64,000 bases of DNA, taken from assembly GCF_000171235.2 (NCBI RefSeq), contig NZ_ABEA03000135.1, positions 21,132 through 85,131 of the forward strand, written 5' to 3'. The stretch comes from Geminisphaera colitermitum TAV2 (GTDB lineage Bacteria; Verrucomicrobiota; Verrucomicrobiia; Opitutales; Opitutaceae). The notes under the pieces were generated by a model. It did no database searches and was not told the DNA's origin. It saw nothing but the letters and a program-made list of their open reading frames with translations. Both the position numbers and the translations under genes were made by a program. Position 1 is the stretch's first letter; each line of letters begins with the position of its first letter. This document shows positions 36,101-44,745 of this stretch, in pieces.

Positions 36101-38199
36101 TGATCGCGCTGTCGGGCGATCTGTCCTTCGACAGCGTGATAGTGGGACAGACGGCAACGCAAACTCTGACCATCAGCAATACGGGCACTGCATTCCTCAC
36201 CGTGACAGGCATCAGCTTCCCGTCCGGCTTCAGCGGCGATTGGAACAGCGGCACGATTACGGCAGGCGGCACTCAGGCCGTGACAGTATCCTTTAAGCCG
36301 ACAGCGGCATTGAGCTATAGCGGCAAGGTGACGATCCTCTCCGATGCGACCAGTGGAACGAACACATGTGTAGTCAGTGGAATCGGGACGACTTTTTCAG
36401 TTTTCCCCGTTATCATGACACAGCCTGTATCACAAAACAAATGGCAAGGCGAAAGCGCAACCTTCTCGGTGAGCGCCACCGGTCAAGGCACGTTGAGTTA
36501 TCAATGGTATTTCAATGGCAAGGCGATCAAGGGCGCGACCGGTTCCAGCTACACTATCGCCAAGGTTGTCGCGAAAAACGCGGGCAACTACACCGTCACG
36601 GTCAAAAACGCCAATGGCACGGCCACCAGCGACGCCGCCAGCCTCACTGTTAACGTGCCGCAAAAGCCGAAGGTCACCAGCAAGCCGACCTCGAAAATGG
36701 AAACCGGGCTCGGCAAATCCGTGACGCTCTCCGTGACCGCGACGGGCAACCCGCCACCGACCTTCCAGTGGCTGCTCAATGGCAATCCCATCTCCGGCGC
36801 GACGGGAGCAACCTGTACCATCGAGAACGTCGGCGAGCAAAACCTCGGCAGTTACAGCGTGGTGGTCACCAGTGGACCGAACACGATCACCAGCAAGGTG
36901 ACGACGCTCAGCGCCATCCTGCCGCCGGTCATCGAGACTCCGGCTGCCGGTGAAAGCGACTTCACCTACGCATTGGCAACCAAAGGCGCGAAACTCACCG
37001 TCAAGCTCGCCAAAAACAAGGCCAAGCCGACCTACCAATGGTTGCTCGACGGCAACCCCATCCCCGGCGCAACCAAGGCCAGCTACACCGCGAAGACCGA
37101 TGGCCAGTACAGTGTGCGCGTGACCAATGGCGCGGGCACGGTCGAGCGCGTGATCGCCAACGTTAAGCTCATCGTGCCGCCAAAATTCGATGCGAAGGCC
37201 GGCTTGATTGCCGACAGGACGGAGATTGTCGCCGACGTCGGCCAATCGGTGACGTTCACCGCGAAACTCGCCGAGGGCACCGGCCCGTTCACTTGGACAT
37301 GGCTGGACGGCAAAACCGTCCTGAAAACACACATGAGTAGTTCGCTCACCGATACCTTCACCCTGACCAACGTCGCCAAGGCGCAAAAAATCAGCGTGCA
37401 GGTCGAGAGCGTGAAGGACGCGAAGGGCAAGCCGCTGGCCAAGGCGAAGAGCAAGGCCGTGGTGATCAAGATCGTGCTCCCGCCGCAAATCGTGTCGCTC
37501 ACGGTGAAGCCCGGCGAAGAAATCGCCCCCGGTAAGACCGCGACCCTCACCGTCAAGGCGACTGGCACGAAGAAACTCGTTTACGAATGGCGCGGTCCCG
37601 ATGGCGAGGTCATTCGAGATGCCAGGGGACCGGTCAACAAGGCGTCGCTGACGCTCAAGCCGGCGTCCAAAACCGCCACCGTCACCGCCGGGACCTATGC
37701 CGTTCGCGTGAGCAACGGCGCGGGCGATAGCTACGCCAGGACCGCCAGCGTGACCATCAAGGTGCAGGCTTCCGCCGCCACGGCGAAAACGGCCGGCATC
37801 TCCGGTATCACCGCACTGTCGTCAACCGCGGAGTCAACGTCCTCCGGGTCCAATGCCGCTTCCGTGACAGGCCGCTTGCCGACCGCCGCGGATACGCTCC
37901 GCCTCACCGACCTGATTACGGGCGAAACCAGTCTGCTCGACCTTGGCGACAGTTCGCGGCAAAACCTCCGCAGCGAATGGCTGGTCCACGGCACGGTGCG
38001 CGTGAGCTTCGATCAACTCAGCGGCCACGCTGTCGGCGAGGATACCATCTGGGAAGCCGTCACGCTGGATCTGACCTTCGATGGCGACGATTCCGGCTTA
38101 TACATGATGACGTCCGTCCGGGTTCGCGTCGCCGCCAACGGCGACCTCGTTGAAGACCCCGAGTCCGGCACCGGCTTCGGCGTGTTCGAGCTGGAGTGA
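33127..38199 (+). CDS. Large secreted protein: choice-of-anchor D, two sets of seven RCC1 repeats, Ig-like domains
   Basis: A 1690-aa exported protein (signal peptide VLAVLPLLLLFASTAVAIAA). Visible order: two choice-of-anchor D domains (about 32-225), seven RCC1-like repeats (about 232-561; consensus SAG-x-HSLFLK-x-DGT-x-WA-x-G...GQLGDGT-x-T-x-R-x-x-PVQ), a third anchor D domain (568-666), seven more RCC1-like repeats (671-984, two of them shortened), a fourth anchor D domain (988-1088), about five Ig-like domains with YQWYFNG/FQWLLNG motifs (1091-1545), and a unique C-terminus. RCC1 repeats form seven-bladed propellers, so two complete propellers are predicted. There is no PEP-CTERM or other sorting motif that I recognise. 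Likely a surface binding protein; the ligand is unknown. Spacer to the gene upstream is 79 bp. Confidence 0.9.
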   Translation: MNTKISTNRVLAVLPLLLLFASTAVAIAASAISLSGDLSFGNVIVDQTTTRTLTIRNTGSTSLAIYSITYPNGCFSGDWSSGTIAAGGTRNVTITFTPTAAQSYGGNITIVSNAASGTNTQEVSGSGIAFALSGDLFFSNVLVGQTATRKLTISNTGNTSFEVMNITYPVGFSGNWSSGTIDAGETRNVTVSFVPAATQRHEGNVTVVTNAVGGTKTRSVFGNGIPAAGSSIVAVSAGNHSLFLSSNGIVWGSGWNDGQLGDGTTTHRSIPVQITSDGVAISASLGHSLFLRNDGTAWASGSNYYGQLGDGTKIDSHTPVQIMTDVAAVSVGAWHSLFLKVDGTAWASGYNYLGRLGDGTTTNRSTPVQVMRDVAAISGGGSHSLFLKSDGTAWATGYNGSGQLGNGTTTNRSTPVQVMRDVVAISAGSSHSLFLKSDGTAWATGYNSSGQLGNGTTTNCSTPVQVMRDVVAISAGSSHSLFLKRDGSVWACGSNEYGQLGDGTTDNRTTPVQVMNKATGISAGNQHSLFQRSDGTAWASGSNGSGALGDGTTIPRRSAVRSDIEATRIVAFSGNLSFGNVTVGQAAVRVLEITNVSASTLNVTGIIYPSGITGDWNGQIIPRGETEIVTVMFKPTAAQSYGGDVAIRVNHSGDTDTRSVSGIGIAAENAPDVVVVSAGSSSSFFLKADGTAWASGSASGMTIPVQIMNDMVAVSDNSHSLFLKNDGTVWASGSNGFGQLGDGTRTNRSTPVQVMDGAASISAGGNHSLFLKADGTVWASGYNSDGQLGDGTKTDRDTPVQVMSDVTAVSAGYSHSLFLKRDGTVWAVGSNNFGQLGDGTKTDRSTPVQTMSGVMAISAGDSHSLFLKRDGTVWASGINESGRLGDGTTTNRSTPVQIMGNVAAISAGGSHSLFLKADGTVWTTGWTFENYAPVHIMSEVTAISAGTSHSLYLKNDGSAWASGYNYYGQLGDGTRTKRDEPVQAIAPVPTRVIALSGDLSFDSVIVGQTATQTLTISNTGTAFLTVTGISFPSGFSGDWNSGTITAGGTQAVTVSFKPTAALSYSGKVTILSDATSGTNTCVVSGIGTTFSVFPVIMTQPVSQNKWQGESATFSVSATGQGTLSYQWYFNGKAIKGATGSSYTIAKVVAKNAGNYTVTVKNANGTATSDAASLTVNVPQKPKVTSKPTSKMETGLGKSVTLSVTATGNPPPTFQWLLNGNPISGATGATCTIENVGEQNLGSYSVVVTSGPNTITSKVTTLSAILPPVIETPAAGESDFTYALATKGAKLTVKLAKNKAKPTYQWLLDGNPIPGATKASYTAKTDGQYSVRVTNGAGTVERVIANVKLIVPPKFDAKAGLIADRTEIVADVGQSVTFTAKLAEGTGPFTWTWLDGKTVLKTHMSSSLTDTFTLTNVAKAQKISVQVESVKDAKGKPLAKAKSKAVVIKIVLPPQIVSLTVKPGEEIAPGKTATLTVKATGTKKLVYEWRGPDGEVIRDARGPVNKASLTLKPASKTATVTAGTYAVRVSNGAGDSYARTASVTIKVQASAATAKTAGISGITALSSTAESTSSGSNAASVTGRLPTAADTLRLTDLITGETSLLDLGDSSRQNLRSEWLVHGTVRVSFDQLSGHAVGEDTIWEAVTLDLTFDGDDSGLYMMTSVRVRVAANGDLVEDPESGTGFGVFELE
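34271..34558 (+). repeat. Two near-identical 144-bp tandem units encoding RCC1 repeats 4 and 5
   Basis: The 48-codon units differ at only a few positions (for example AACGG/AACAG and CCGT/CTGT), whereas other RCC1 repeats of the gene are clearly diverged. This indicates recent duplication or gene conversion. Confidence 0.8.
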
Positions 38200-38230
38200 G
38201 TTCCCGGTCCGAAAGGCTGTCCCGAGCCAA

Positions 38231-38842
38231 TCACCGCGCAGACCTCGTTCCGGATTCCGGGGGAATGAGAGTTTTGCTCCGTCCCCGTCCGGCATCGTGC
38301 AACAAACGCTGCCGGTAACACCGCTGCCGCTCCGCCGCCTTGGCCCGCTGTTCACTCGCGGGAACGGTCGGACGTCCGGCCCGCTTTTTGAACAACTGCC
38401 GCGCCGCCACCGGCACATAAAAAACATTGAACGCCCGGAAACATGCCGGCGCGAAACGCAGCGCGTCGATCCTGTCCAGTGCGCTTGCATTGTGCCCCTC
38501 CGCATATCCGCCCTGAAACCACGGACGAGCCAAGGCCGGTGTTGCTGTTACCCATCCGGGAACCGGCGTCCCGGCGTGCAGGCAAAGATGCGCCACATGC
38601 GCCGCAAGCAAAGCATCCGCCAGACCTCCAGACTTCCTCTCCGCAAAAACCTTCCGACACGCGCGTGGGCGCTCGGCAACACGCCGGGCCAGTTCGGCGC
38701 GCGAATGAACATGTCGGAACTCGTGCAACCAATCCGTGAGATTGAGCGAGAATTCCGGCAAATCATGCGCCCACGCCGCCACCTCCGCCGCCGTGCGCGG
38801 GCGACGATTGACGTTGGTTTTGTAAGAGGTCGAAACAGACAT
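38231..38842 (-). CDS. Partner protein of the nucleotidyltransferase (possible toxin-antitoxin pair)
   Basis: A 203-aa, mainly helical, Arg-rich protein without signal peptide. The middle has PALARPWFQGG followed by RFAPACFRAFNVFYVPVAARQLFKKRAGRP. The layout PWF...L...P-x-x-FR-x-x-N-x-F-V resembles helical proteins I associate with DUF6036-type nucleotidyltransferases. It begins 14 bp after the nucleotidyltransferase stop, so both are one transcript. The basic C-terminus (AAERQRCYRQRLL) could bind nucleic acid. Function, and which partner would be toxic, cannot be decided from sequence. Confidence 0.7.
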   Translation of the reverse strand: MSVSTSYKTNVNRRPRTAAEVAAWAHDLPEFSLNLTDWLHEFRHVHSRAELARRVAERPRACRKVFAERKSGGLADALLAAHVAHLCLHAGTPVPGWVTATPALARPWFQGGYAEGHNASALDRIDALRFAPACFRAFNVFYVPVAARQLFKKRAGRPTVPASEQRAKAAERQRCYRQRLLHDAGRGRSKTLIPPESGTRSAR

Positions 38843-38856
38843 TGCAGAAAATGGTT

Positions 38857-39429
38857 TCAGGAAGGCGCGTGCGCTTTTTCGATAATCGCTTCGATGACCA
38901 AGCGCGCCGTGTCATTGAGGATGTAGTCGGGGAAAAACTCCTCAAGGATCTCGTCCACTTCGTCTGCCGAGCGGATGTTTTCGTGACGAAACAGCACGGC
39001 AAGATCCTCGCGATCTCCCGCGATGCCCGGAAGCGGACGCCGCAATGCCCGCGCTTTCATTGCGATGAGGTATCGTGGCGAAGGCGCGCTGATTCGCAAC
39101 CCTGGCGCCTCCCGCAATTCGGTCGGAAGCACAAACGGCGTGACGCGCGCGCGGGCACCGCGTGCGGCGAGTTCGTTGGACAAAAATTGTCGCACCTCGT
39201 CGTTGATCCAGTTGTCCGGAAGATCGAGTTCGGCCTGAACCTTGCGTGCCAGCGTCAGCGTTTCCGCACGCGGGCGAAAGATGGCATCGATGTCCTTGGT
39301 CGCCTGTCGCGAGTCGAAATGGAGCATCATTGCCACTCCACCATAAACGGTGATCTCAACCATGCTTCCCTCGGCTGCGGCGAGTTCACCGAGCCGCCGC
39401 AAAGCCTGAATGAGAATCTGCTTTTTCAT
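38857..39429 (-). CDS. DUF6036-like nucleotidyltransferase
   Basis: A 190-aa protein of the nucleotidyltransferase fold used by AbiEii and related toxin or antitoxin modules. MVEITVYGGVAMMLHF followed by SRQATKDIDAIFRP supplies the G-G and D-x-D metal site. SPRYLIAMKARALRRPLPGIAGDREDLAVLFR is the second conserved block, with the K-x-x-A-x-x-x-R...D-x-x-D pattern. It is first of a two-gene operon, convergent with the RCC1 protein gene and divergent from the agarase gene. A role as the enzymatic half of a toxin-antitoxin or phage-defence pair is plausible but not shown. Confidence 0.8.
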   Translation of the reverse strand: MKKQILIQALRRLGELAAAEGSMVEITVYGGVAMMLHFDSRQATKDIDAIFRPRAETLTLARKVQAELDLPDNWINDEVRQFLSNELAARGARARVTPFVLPTELREAPGLRISAPSPRYLIAMKARALRRPLPGIAGDREDLAVLFRHENIRSADEVDEILEEFFPDYILNDTARLVIEAIIEKAHAPS

Positions 39430-39623
39430 AATTTTACGTCACGTTACGGAAAATAGCCAATGATGCAAGGATTCGCCTCCGGTTAATCCCATTGTCAGTT
39501 CCAGCGCATGCCCCGCGTGGTGGTCCGCCTCCCGCAATTTGCGGGCCAATGCCAGTTGGGCAACTGGGTATGGACCAGAAAACTCATGCAGGTTGTTCCT
39601 GCGACGCCCGCCGCTTCCTTGCC

Positions 39624-39639
39624 GTTAACCAGTGTAGGA
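39624..39639. promoter_or_regulatory. Partial operator box upstream of the agarase gene
   Basis: GTTAACCAGTGTAGGA keeps the TAACCAGTGT core of the boxes at 42817 and 44668 but has a degraded right arm. It lies about 120 bp before the agarase ATG. It is the only signal I see in the 333-base gap 39430-39762. Confidence 0.45.
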
Positions 39640-39762
39640 AAAATACCCTTGCGATGGTAATGGACAGGTTGGACGGCTCGCGGTTGTGGTGAATTGAATA
39701 GCCTGGCTGCTGCGTTGGATTGCTGCCGCCGGACAACAATCCCGACAATAACCCTGTCACCC

Positions 39763-42700
39763 ATGTCCCACCACACGTGCCCTTCCCGTCCCGTTTCCAT
39801 TACGTTCATTTGGCTTCTCGTTTTTACGTTATCCCGCCTGTGCGCGCAAACATCGCCGTCAGGCATGACCGCCCGTCTTGATTCCGAAGGCGTGCTCATC
39901 ACGGCCGATATCGCCGGCCAGTTCGTCATGGAAATGCCGCGCCTCATGATGCGCCCCGACGATTATGAAGGCCGCAAACCCGCCCTCGCCATTGAAACCC
40001 CTGTGCGCGCAACCGCTCGTTATCCCGGAGGCGGAGAAATGCGCATCACCATCGACGGACTCCGTATCGACTATGCCTTCTCCGGTCTTCCCGCCGATGC
40101 ACAGCGGTTCCGCGTCACCACTCTCATCCCGATCAAATTCGCGCAAGGCGGCGCCTTTGCCCTCATGCCCGGCATGGCCGGCCCCCCCCCGCCCTCTGCC
40201 TTGCCCTCCGCTTCCGATTTTCATCCCTTTCCCGCCGCGAAGAATGTCCAAAATATTGCCCAAAACAATGGATGCGGGCTCGTGCTTCGCGATCCGGCAG
40301 ACGCGGGGTTCAGCGTCACCACGCCATACGGTTTTCAGGAGTTGCAGGACAACCGCGTCTTCAACTGGCCCGTGTTTGCATGGATTTTTAACTACAAGTT
40401 CGATGAGCACGCCGGCGAAACCGGATTCTCGATTCAACTTGCCCCGCTCCAGCCAACACTTTCGTCAGCCCCCGCCTTTTTCATCGATCGATTCGGTCAG
40501 TTTGTCCGACGCGATTATCCCGGAAAAATCACCAATGAACAACAACTGCGCGACGATGCCGCCAGCGATGCCGCCAGCCTCGCCCGCCTTTCGCGCGCTC
40601 CCCGCGACCCTTGGGGGGGCCTGCCCGGCAGCCGCCAAAAACATGATCTCCGCGCCACGGGATATTTCCGCACCGACCATGCCGGCGGCCGCCAGGTGCT
40701 GGTCACGCCCGACGGCAACGTTTTTTTTCAACTCGGCGTCTGCTGCATTGGCACCAACGAAAGCATGACTCTCGTCCGTGGACGCGAACGCATCTTCGAA
40801 TGGCTGCCCCCGCGCCAAGGCAAGTTTGCCGGCGCCTGGTTCCCAGACGACCCAACCGGCGTCGTGTCGTTTTACACCGCCAACATCGTTCGCAAATATG
40901 ACGCCCCGTGGGACGAAGAAAACGAGTCGGGCCGCGCCGTCGAACGCCTCCGCGCCTGGGGTTTCAACTCCGCCGGAGCCTGGTCCACGCTTACTCGCAC
41001 AATGAAAAATGCCCGCTTTGCCGGCACGCCCCAGCTTCCCTTGGAACCCTGGATGGCTCCCGGCCTGCGCCCCATGCAAGGCGCTACGCGCACCTACGAT
41101 CCCTTCCAGCCCGGCGTCGAGGAGATCATCGACCGCGCCTTCGCGAAAAACGTCGCGCCTCACGCCAGCGATCCTGCCATCATCGGCTGGTTCATCGAAA
41201 ACGAAGTGCTTTACGAAAACATCCCCAAGGTCGTCCCCGCGCAGAAAAGCGATTCGCCTTCAAAACTTCGCCTCGTCGAATTGCTGCGTGAAAAATACGA
41301 CGGCGCCATTGACCGCTTCAACGCCGCCTGGGGACTCGGCGCCGCTCCTTTCGCCAGCTTCGATGAACTCGCGGACACTCCCCTTTTCGCAACCACGCCG
41401 GCCTCCGCCGCTGACATGCGCGACTTCATGGCGCTCTTTCTCGAAACCCACTATTCACGAGTCGAACGCCTCTTTCGCAAACACGCCCCCAACCATCTCC
41501 TGCTCGGTTCCCGCTGGCAACCCGGCACCGCTGCCAGCGAGCAACTCGTCCGTATCGCCGCTCGCAATACAGACGTCGTCAGCGTCAACTATTACACGGA
41601 CAAAATCGACCCCGCCTTCCTGCGCCGCATTCACGAATGGAGCAGCCAAAAACCGCTCCTCCTCAGCGAATGGCACTACACCGCCGCGGATCAGGGACTT
41701 GGCGGACACCAGGCGGTTGCCAGCCAGAAAGAACGCGGCATGGCTTATCGCAACTACGTGGAAAAGCCGCCGCGCTTCCTTTCGTCGTCGGCAGCCAATG
41801 GTTCACCTATACCGATCAGCCGACCACGGGCCGCTGGTTTGAAGGATTCAACGGCGAGGCCGCCAACACCGGCCTGGTCAACGTCGCCGACCGCCCGTAT
41901 CAAGAATTCATTACACAATGCAAGATCGCCAATGACGCCATTTATGACCTGATGTTTGGCGGTGGCACATCCTCGAGACCCTTTCGCCCCGACACGCCCT
42001 TGGGCGCGCCGGTGAAATTGGAACGCGAAAAGCTGAAGCTGACATTTGAGGAAAATTTCCGGGTGCCGGTTGATTTTTACAACCCCGTCAACGACAGCGG
42101 ACGTTGGAAAACGAACTACTGGTTCGGCTGGCAGCAAAGCGCCTCATCGCGCACCTATGCGGCGGCGAAAGAGATTGCGGTGTACGAGGCTTACGCGGGC
42201 ATAAACCCCTTTTCGCAAGACGGCCATTCGCTGGAGATTCACGTCAATCCCGCGCCCGCCGGCGACCCGCGCATGGACGGTAAACTTTACACAGGCGGCA
42301 CCCTCACCACGGAAAAAAGTTTCGCCCAGCGCTACGGTTTTTTCGAGGCGAGCATCACGATGCCAGAGGGCCCCGGATTCTGGCCCGCGTTCTGGCTCTG
42401 GTCGCGTCAGGGGCCGGACAGTCTGGGGAACGAAATTGACATCGTGGAAGGCCAGACCGTCAACCCAGCCAAGACCTGGCATTCCCTGCATCTGCGAGCG
42501 CGACCGGGCTTGGATGGCAAACCGGTCTCTGTCCCGGAAAAACCGGACACGGCGGAGGCCGCCGCGGAGGACATTGCCCGGCCACACACCTACGGATTGC
42601 TTTGGACGCCGGAGGAAATCGTCTGGTTTGTGGACGACAACGAGGTGGCGCGGCGTCCCAATCCGGGATTTCACGATGAGATGTTTCTGATTTTGAGCGT

Positions 42701-42794
42701 GGGCGTTGGCGGCTGGGAACCGGGGAATGCGCTGCCTGAAAAATTCCCGGGCAAGATGCGCGTCCACTTTGTCCGTGTTTATCAGTTGCGATGA
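39763..42794 (+). CDS. Agarase (GH50-like) fused to a GH16 domain, frameshifted at about 41764
   Basis: The start ATG 39763 gives a signal peptide ending LSRLCAQ. Residues about 200-670 form a GH50-agarase-like barrel (VTPDGNVFFQLGVCCIG, GREREIFEWLP-type region, WGFNSAGAW, acid/base Glu in GWFIENEVLYE, nucleophile Glu in LLLSEWHYTAADQG). The C-terminal part is a GH16 domain with NEIDIVEGQ and WPAFWLWSRQG. The barrel is read in the frame of 39763 to about 41763; EK is then followed in the -1 frame by AAALPFVVGSQWFTYTDQPTTG, its natural continuation, so one base appears lost in GAAAAG (41761-41766). Unrepaired, the first frame ends at 41952 and the GH16 domain is not linked. It would attack agar- or beta-glucan-like galactans outside the cell. 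Nine C at 40182-40190 are in frame. Confidence 0.85.
41761..41766 (+). other. Apparent -1 frameshift site in the agarase-GH16 gene
   Basis: GAAAAG is where the two coding frames join without loss of homologous sequence. No downstream pseudoknot or typical heptamer was recognised, so a real single-base deletion or a sequencing error is more likely than programmed frameshifting. Confidence 0.6.
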
Positions 42795-42816
42795 GAGGTC
42801 GGCGCGCCGCCGAACA

Positions 42817-42832
42817 GCTAACCAGTGTTAGC
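42817..42832. promoter_or_regulatory. Palindromic operator box GCTAACCAGTGTTAGC
   Basis: A 16-bp inverted repeat with 6-bp arms, 46 bp before the pseudopilin start and 22 bp after the agarase stop. A 15-base match recurs at 44668. Symmetry and the neighbouring LacI gene suggest a LacI-family operator. Confidence 0.65.
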
Positions 42833-42878
42833 GTCGCCTTGCTTTCCTTGCCTCATCTTTTCAGCAGACTGCATCCGC

Positions 42879-43529
42879 ATGAACCCACCCAGACCCATTC
42901 CCCTATGCGTGTTCCTCCGCGGTTCCTCCCCGCACAGCGCCCGCGACGCTTTCACCCTGATTGAACTCCTCACGGTTATCGCCATCATCGGCATCCTGGC
43001 CGCCATCATCATCCCGACCGTTGGCAAAGTGCGCGAATCCGCCCGCCGGGCGGAATGCACCTCCAATCTCCGGCAGGTGGGCATGGCCATCATCGCCTAC
43101 ACCGGAGACCACAAGGAGCGGCTTCCCGGCCCGCTCTGGTCGGGAATCGGCGCCTATTGCTCCACCTCCGACGACGCGCTTCTCGGCAACCTCATCGCGC
43201 CCTACCTCAACCAAGCCCGCCCCACTACGCCGAACGCAAAATGGCTGATGCCCATGCTCGCCTGCAAATCATGGCTCGCCAAAACCACCAGCGACCCGCT
43301 GACCGTCCTGTTTTATTCCATTCCCCATTCGCCGAATTATTTCGGCCAGAAAAACGTGGATACCAAGCCCGTCCGCCGCATCACCGAAATCCCCTCGCCC
43401 TCCGCCACCCCCGCACTCTGCGAACGCACGGGCACGGCCATCGGGCTTCCCGACAAGATTGGCCCACACGGGAATCTCAAAAACCAGCTCTACTTCGACG
43501 CCCACGTGAAAGGCATTCCCGCCCCGTAG
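42879..43529 (+). CDS. Pseudopilin-like protein of the polysaccharide locus
   Basis: A 216-aa protein from ATG 42879. The leader MNPPRPIPLCVFLRGSSPHSARDA is followed by FTLIELLTVIAIIGILAAII, a GspG-type prepilin signal, then VRESARRAECTSNLRQVGMAIIAYTGDH and a C-terminal GNLKNQLYFDAHV like the DUF1559 or H-X9-DG group of Planctomycetes and Verrucomicrobia. Such solitary pseudopilins often accompany glycoside-hydrolase genes in these phyla. It lies between the agarase and LacI genes, downstream of an operator box, so it should be co-regulated with them. A role in presenting or secreting the hydrolases is inference. Confidence 0.85.
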   Translation: MNPPRPIPLCVFLRGSSPHSARDAFTLIELLTVIAIIGILAAIIIPTVGKVRESARRAECTSNLRQVGMAIIAYTGDHKERLPGPLWSGIGAYCSTSDDALLGNLIAPYLNQARPTTPNAKWLMPMLACKSWLAKTTSDPLTVLFYSIPHSPNYFGQKNVDTKPVRRITEIPSPSATPALCERTGTAIGLPDKIGPHGNLKNQLYFDAHVKGIPAP

Positions 43530-43562
43530 GTTTCCGTCCCTCAAGGCAGGTTGAAGTTGAAA

Positions 43563-43581
43563 TGGAAACCCTGCGTTTCCA
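43563..43581. promoter_or_regulatory. Perfect inverted repeat before the lacI-type gene
   Basis: TGGAAAC-CCTGC-GTTTCCA: 7-bp arms, ending 12 bp upstream of the regulator ATG, so it could block its own translation or transcription. Unlike the CTAACCAGTGTTAG boxes, so a second operator type or an mRNA hairpin. Confidence 0.5.
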
Positions 43582-43593
43582 AAACATGTCGTC

Positions 43594-44622
43594 ATGGAAA
43601 ACCGTCGAATATCCCTGCGCGACTTGGCGCGCATGGCGAAAGTCTCTCATGCGACTGTGTCGCTCGCCCTGCGCAATTCCCCGGACGTTGCCGCCGCCAC
43701 GAGAGAACGCATCGAACAACTTGCCCGTGCCTGCGGTTACCAGCCCGACCCCATGTTGCGCGCTCTGGCGGAATACCGGCGCGACAAAACAGCACCTCCC
43801 TATCAATCCACTCTGGCATGGATCAACTACTACCAGAACCCAGCCGACGCGGATTGCGTCGGCGATTTTCGTTTGCACCGCGAAGGCGCGGAGGAACGTG
43901 CGCGGGAACTCGGATACAAACTCGAACTTTTTACCCCGTGCCGCGACCGCCTTACCGCCCCCCAATTGGGGAAAATACTCCAGACACGAGGCATTCAGGG
44001 ACTCCTGTTTGCGCCCTTGCCCAAACACGGGAAAATCGGGGATTTTGATTTTTCCCCCTTTGCCGCCATCACATTCGGCTATTCCCTGCTCGCACCCCAA
44101 ATCCATCGTGTCGCCAACGACCAGTTCGAGGCCGGCTCGCTCGCGCTGACCAGGCTGCGGGAGGCAGGGCGGCGGCGCATCGGCTTTGTCACATCGCGGG
44201 GGCAAAGTGAGCGCACCAACTGGAATTTCATCGGCGGCTTCCTTGCGGCGCAGGCGGCGTTGCCGGAAAAGGAAAAAATCCCGGTCTTCATCCACGACGA
44301 AACTTTCCTCGACAAAAACGGCTTCAGGAAAATGCAGCCGTGGTTTCGGGCGCATCGTCCCGATGGCATCGTGACGCATTTTGGCGAGATGCCGGAGCAT
44401 CTTCTCAAAAGCGGCCGTGCGATTCCCAAGGAGATCGCAGTGGCTTTGCTTTCGGTGATGCCCGGGGATTCCCGGTCCGGGGTGAATCTGAACTCGAAGG
44501 AGGTGGGCCGCTCCGCCATCGATTCGCTGGCGAGCATGCTATATCACAACGAAAAAGGCATCCCCAAGCTGTCCAAGCGCATCCTCGTGCAAGCCGTGTG
44601 GCAGGATGGTGACACGGTGTAG
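43594..44622 (+). CDS. LacI-family transcriptional regulator
   Basis: A 342-aa regulator. The N-terminal helix-turn-helix is ISLRDLARMAKVSHATVSLAL followed by RNSPDVAAATRERIEQLARACGYQPDPM, including the hinge region. A periplasmic-binding-protein-like sensor domain follows (ITFGYSLLAPQIHRVANDQFEAG, RRIGFVTSRGQSERTNWNFIGGF, IPKEIAVALLSV). Compared with typical LacI proteins, the effector domain keeps the D-N position as N-D. It sits in the middle of the polysaccharide locus, flanked on both sides by CTAACCAGTGTTAG boxes, and is the obvious candidate to bind them. The effector is probably an oligosaccharide from the substrate. Confidence 0.93.
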   Translation: MENRRISLRDLARMAKVSHATVSLALRNSPDVAAATRERIEQLARACGYQPDPMLRALAEYRRDKTAPPYQSTLAWINYYQNPADADCVGDFRLHREGAEERARELGYKLELFTPCRDRLTAPQLGKILQTRGIQGLLFAPLPKHGKIGDFDFSPFAAITFGYSLLAPQIHRVANDQFEAGSLALTRLREAGRRRIGFVTSRGQSERTNWNFIGGFLAAQAALPEKEKIPVFIHDETFLDKNGFRKMQPWFRAHRPDGIVTHFGEMPEHLLKSGRAIPKEIAVALLSVMPGDSRSGVNLNSKEVGRSAIDSLASMLYHNEKGIPKLSKRILVQAVWQDGDTV

Positions 44623-44667
44623 TTGACCAGTCATTACAACGGTCGGGCCTCTGGCGCAAAAAACCAC

Positions 44668-44682
44668 CTAACCAGTGTTAGC
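44668..44682. promoter_or_regulatory. Palindromic operator box CTAACCAGTGTTAGC
   Basis: Identical over 15 bases to the box at 42818-42832. It lies 63 bp before the ATG of the PEP-CTERM gene. Confidence 0.65.
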
Positions 44683-44745
44683 TCCAACGCGCTTTTGCCG
44701 CGCCCGAATATCGGTATGCCTGCGTTCACCAAAACTCCACCTCAC

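Noticed and set aside
41761..41766. Programmed -1 frameshift in the agarase gene
   Set aside because: GAAAAG is not a typical slippery heptamer and no stimulatory structure was recognised; kept only as an apparent frameshift.
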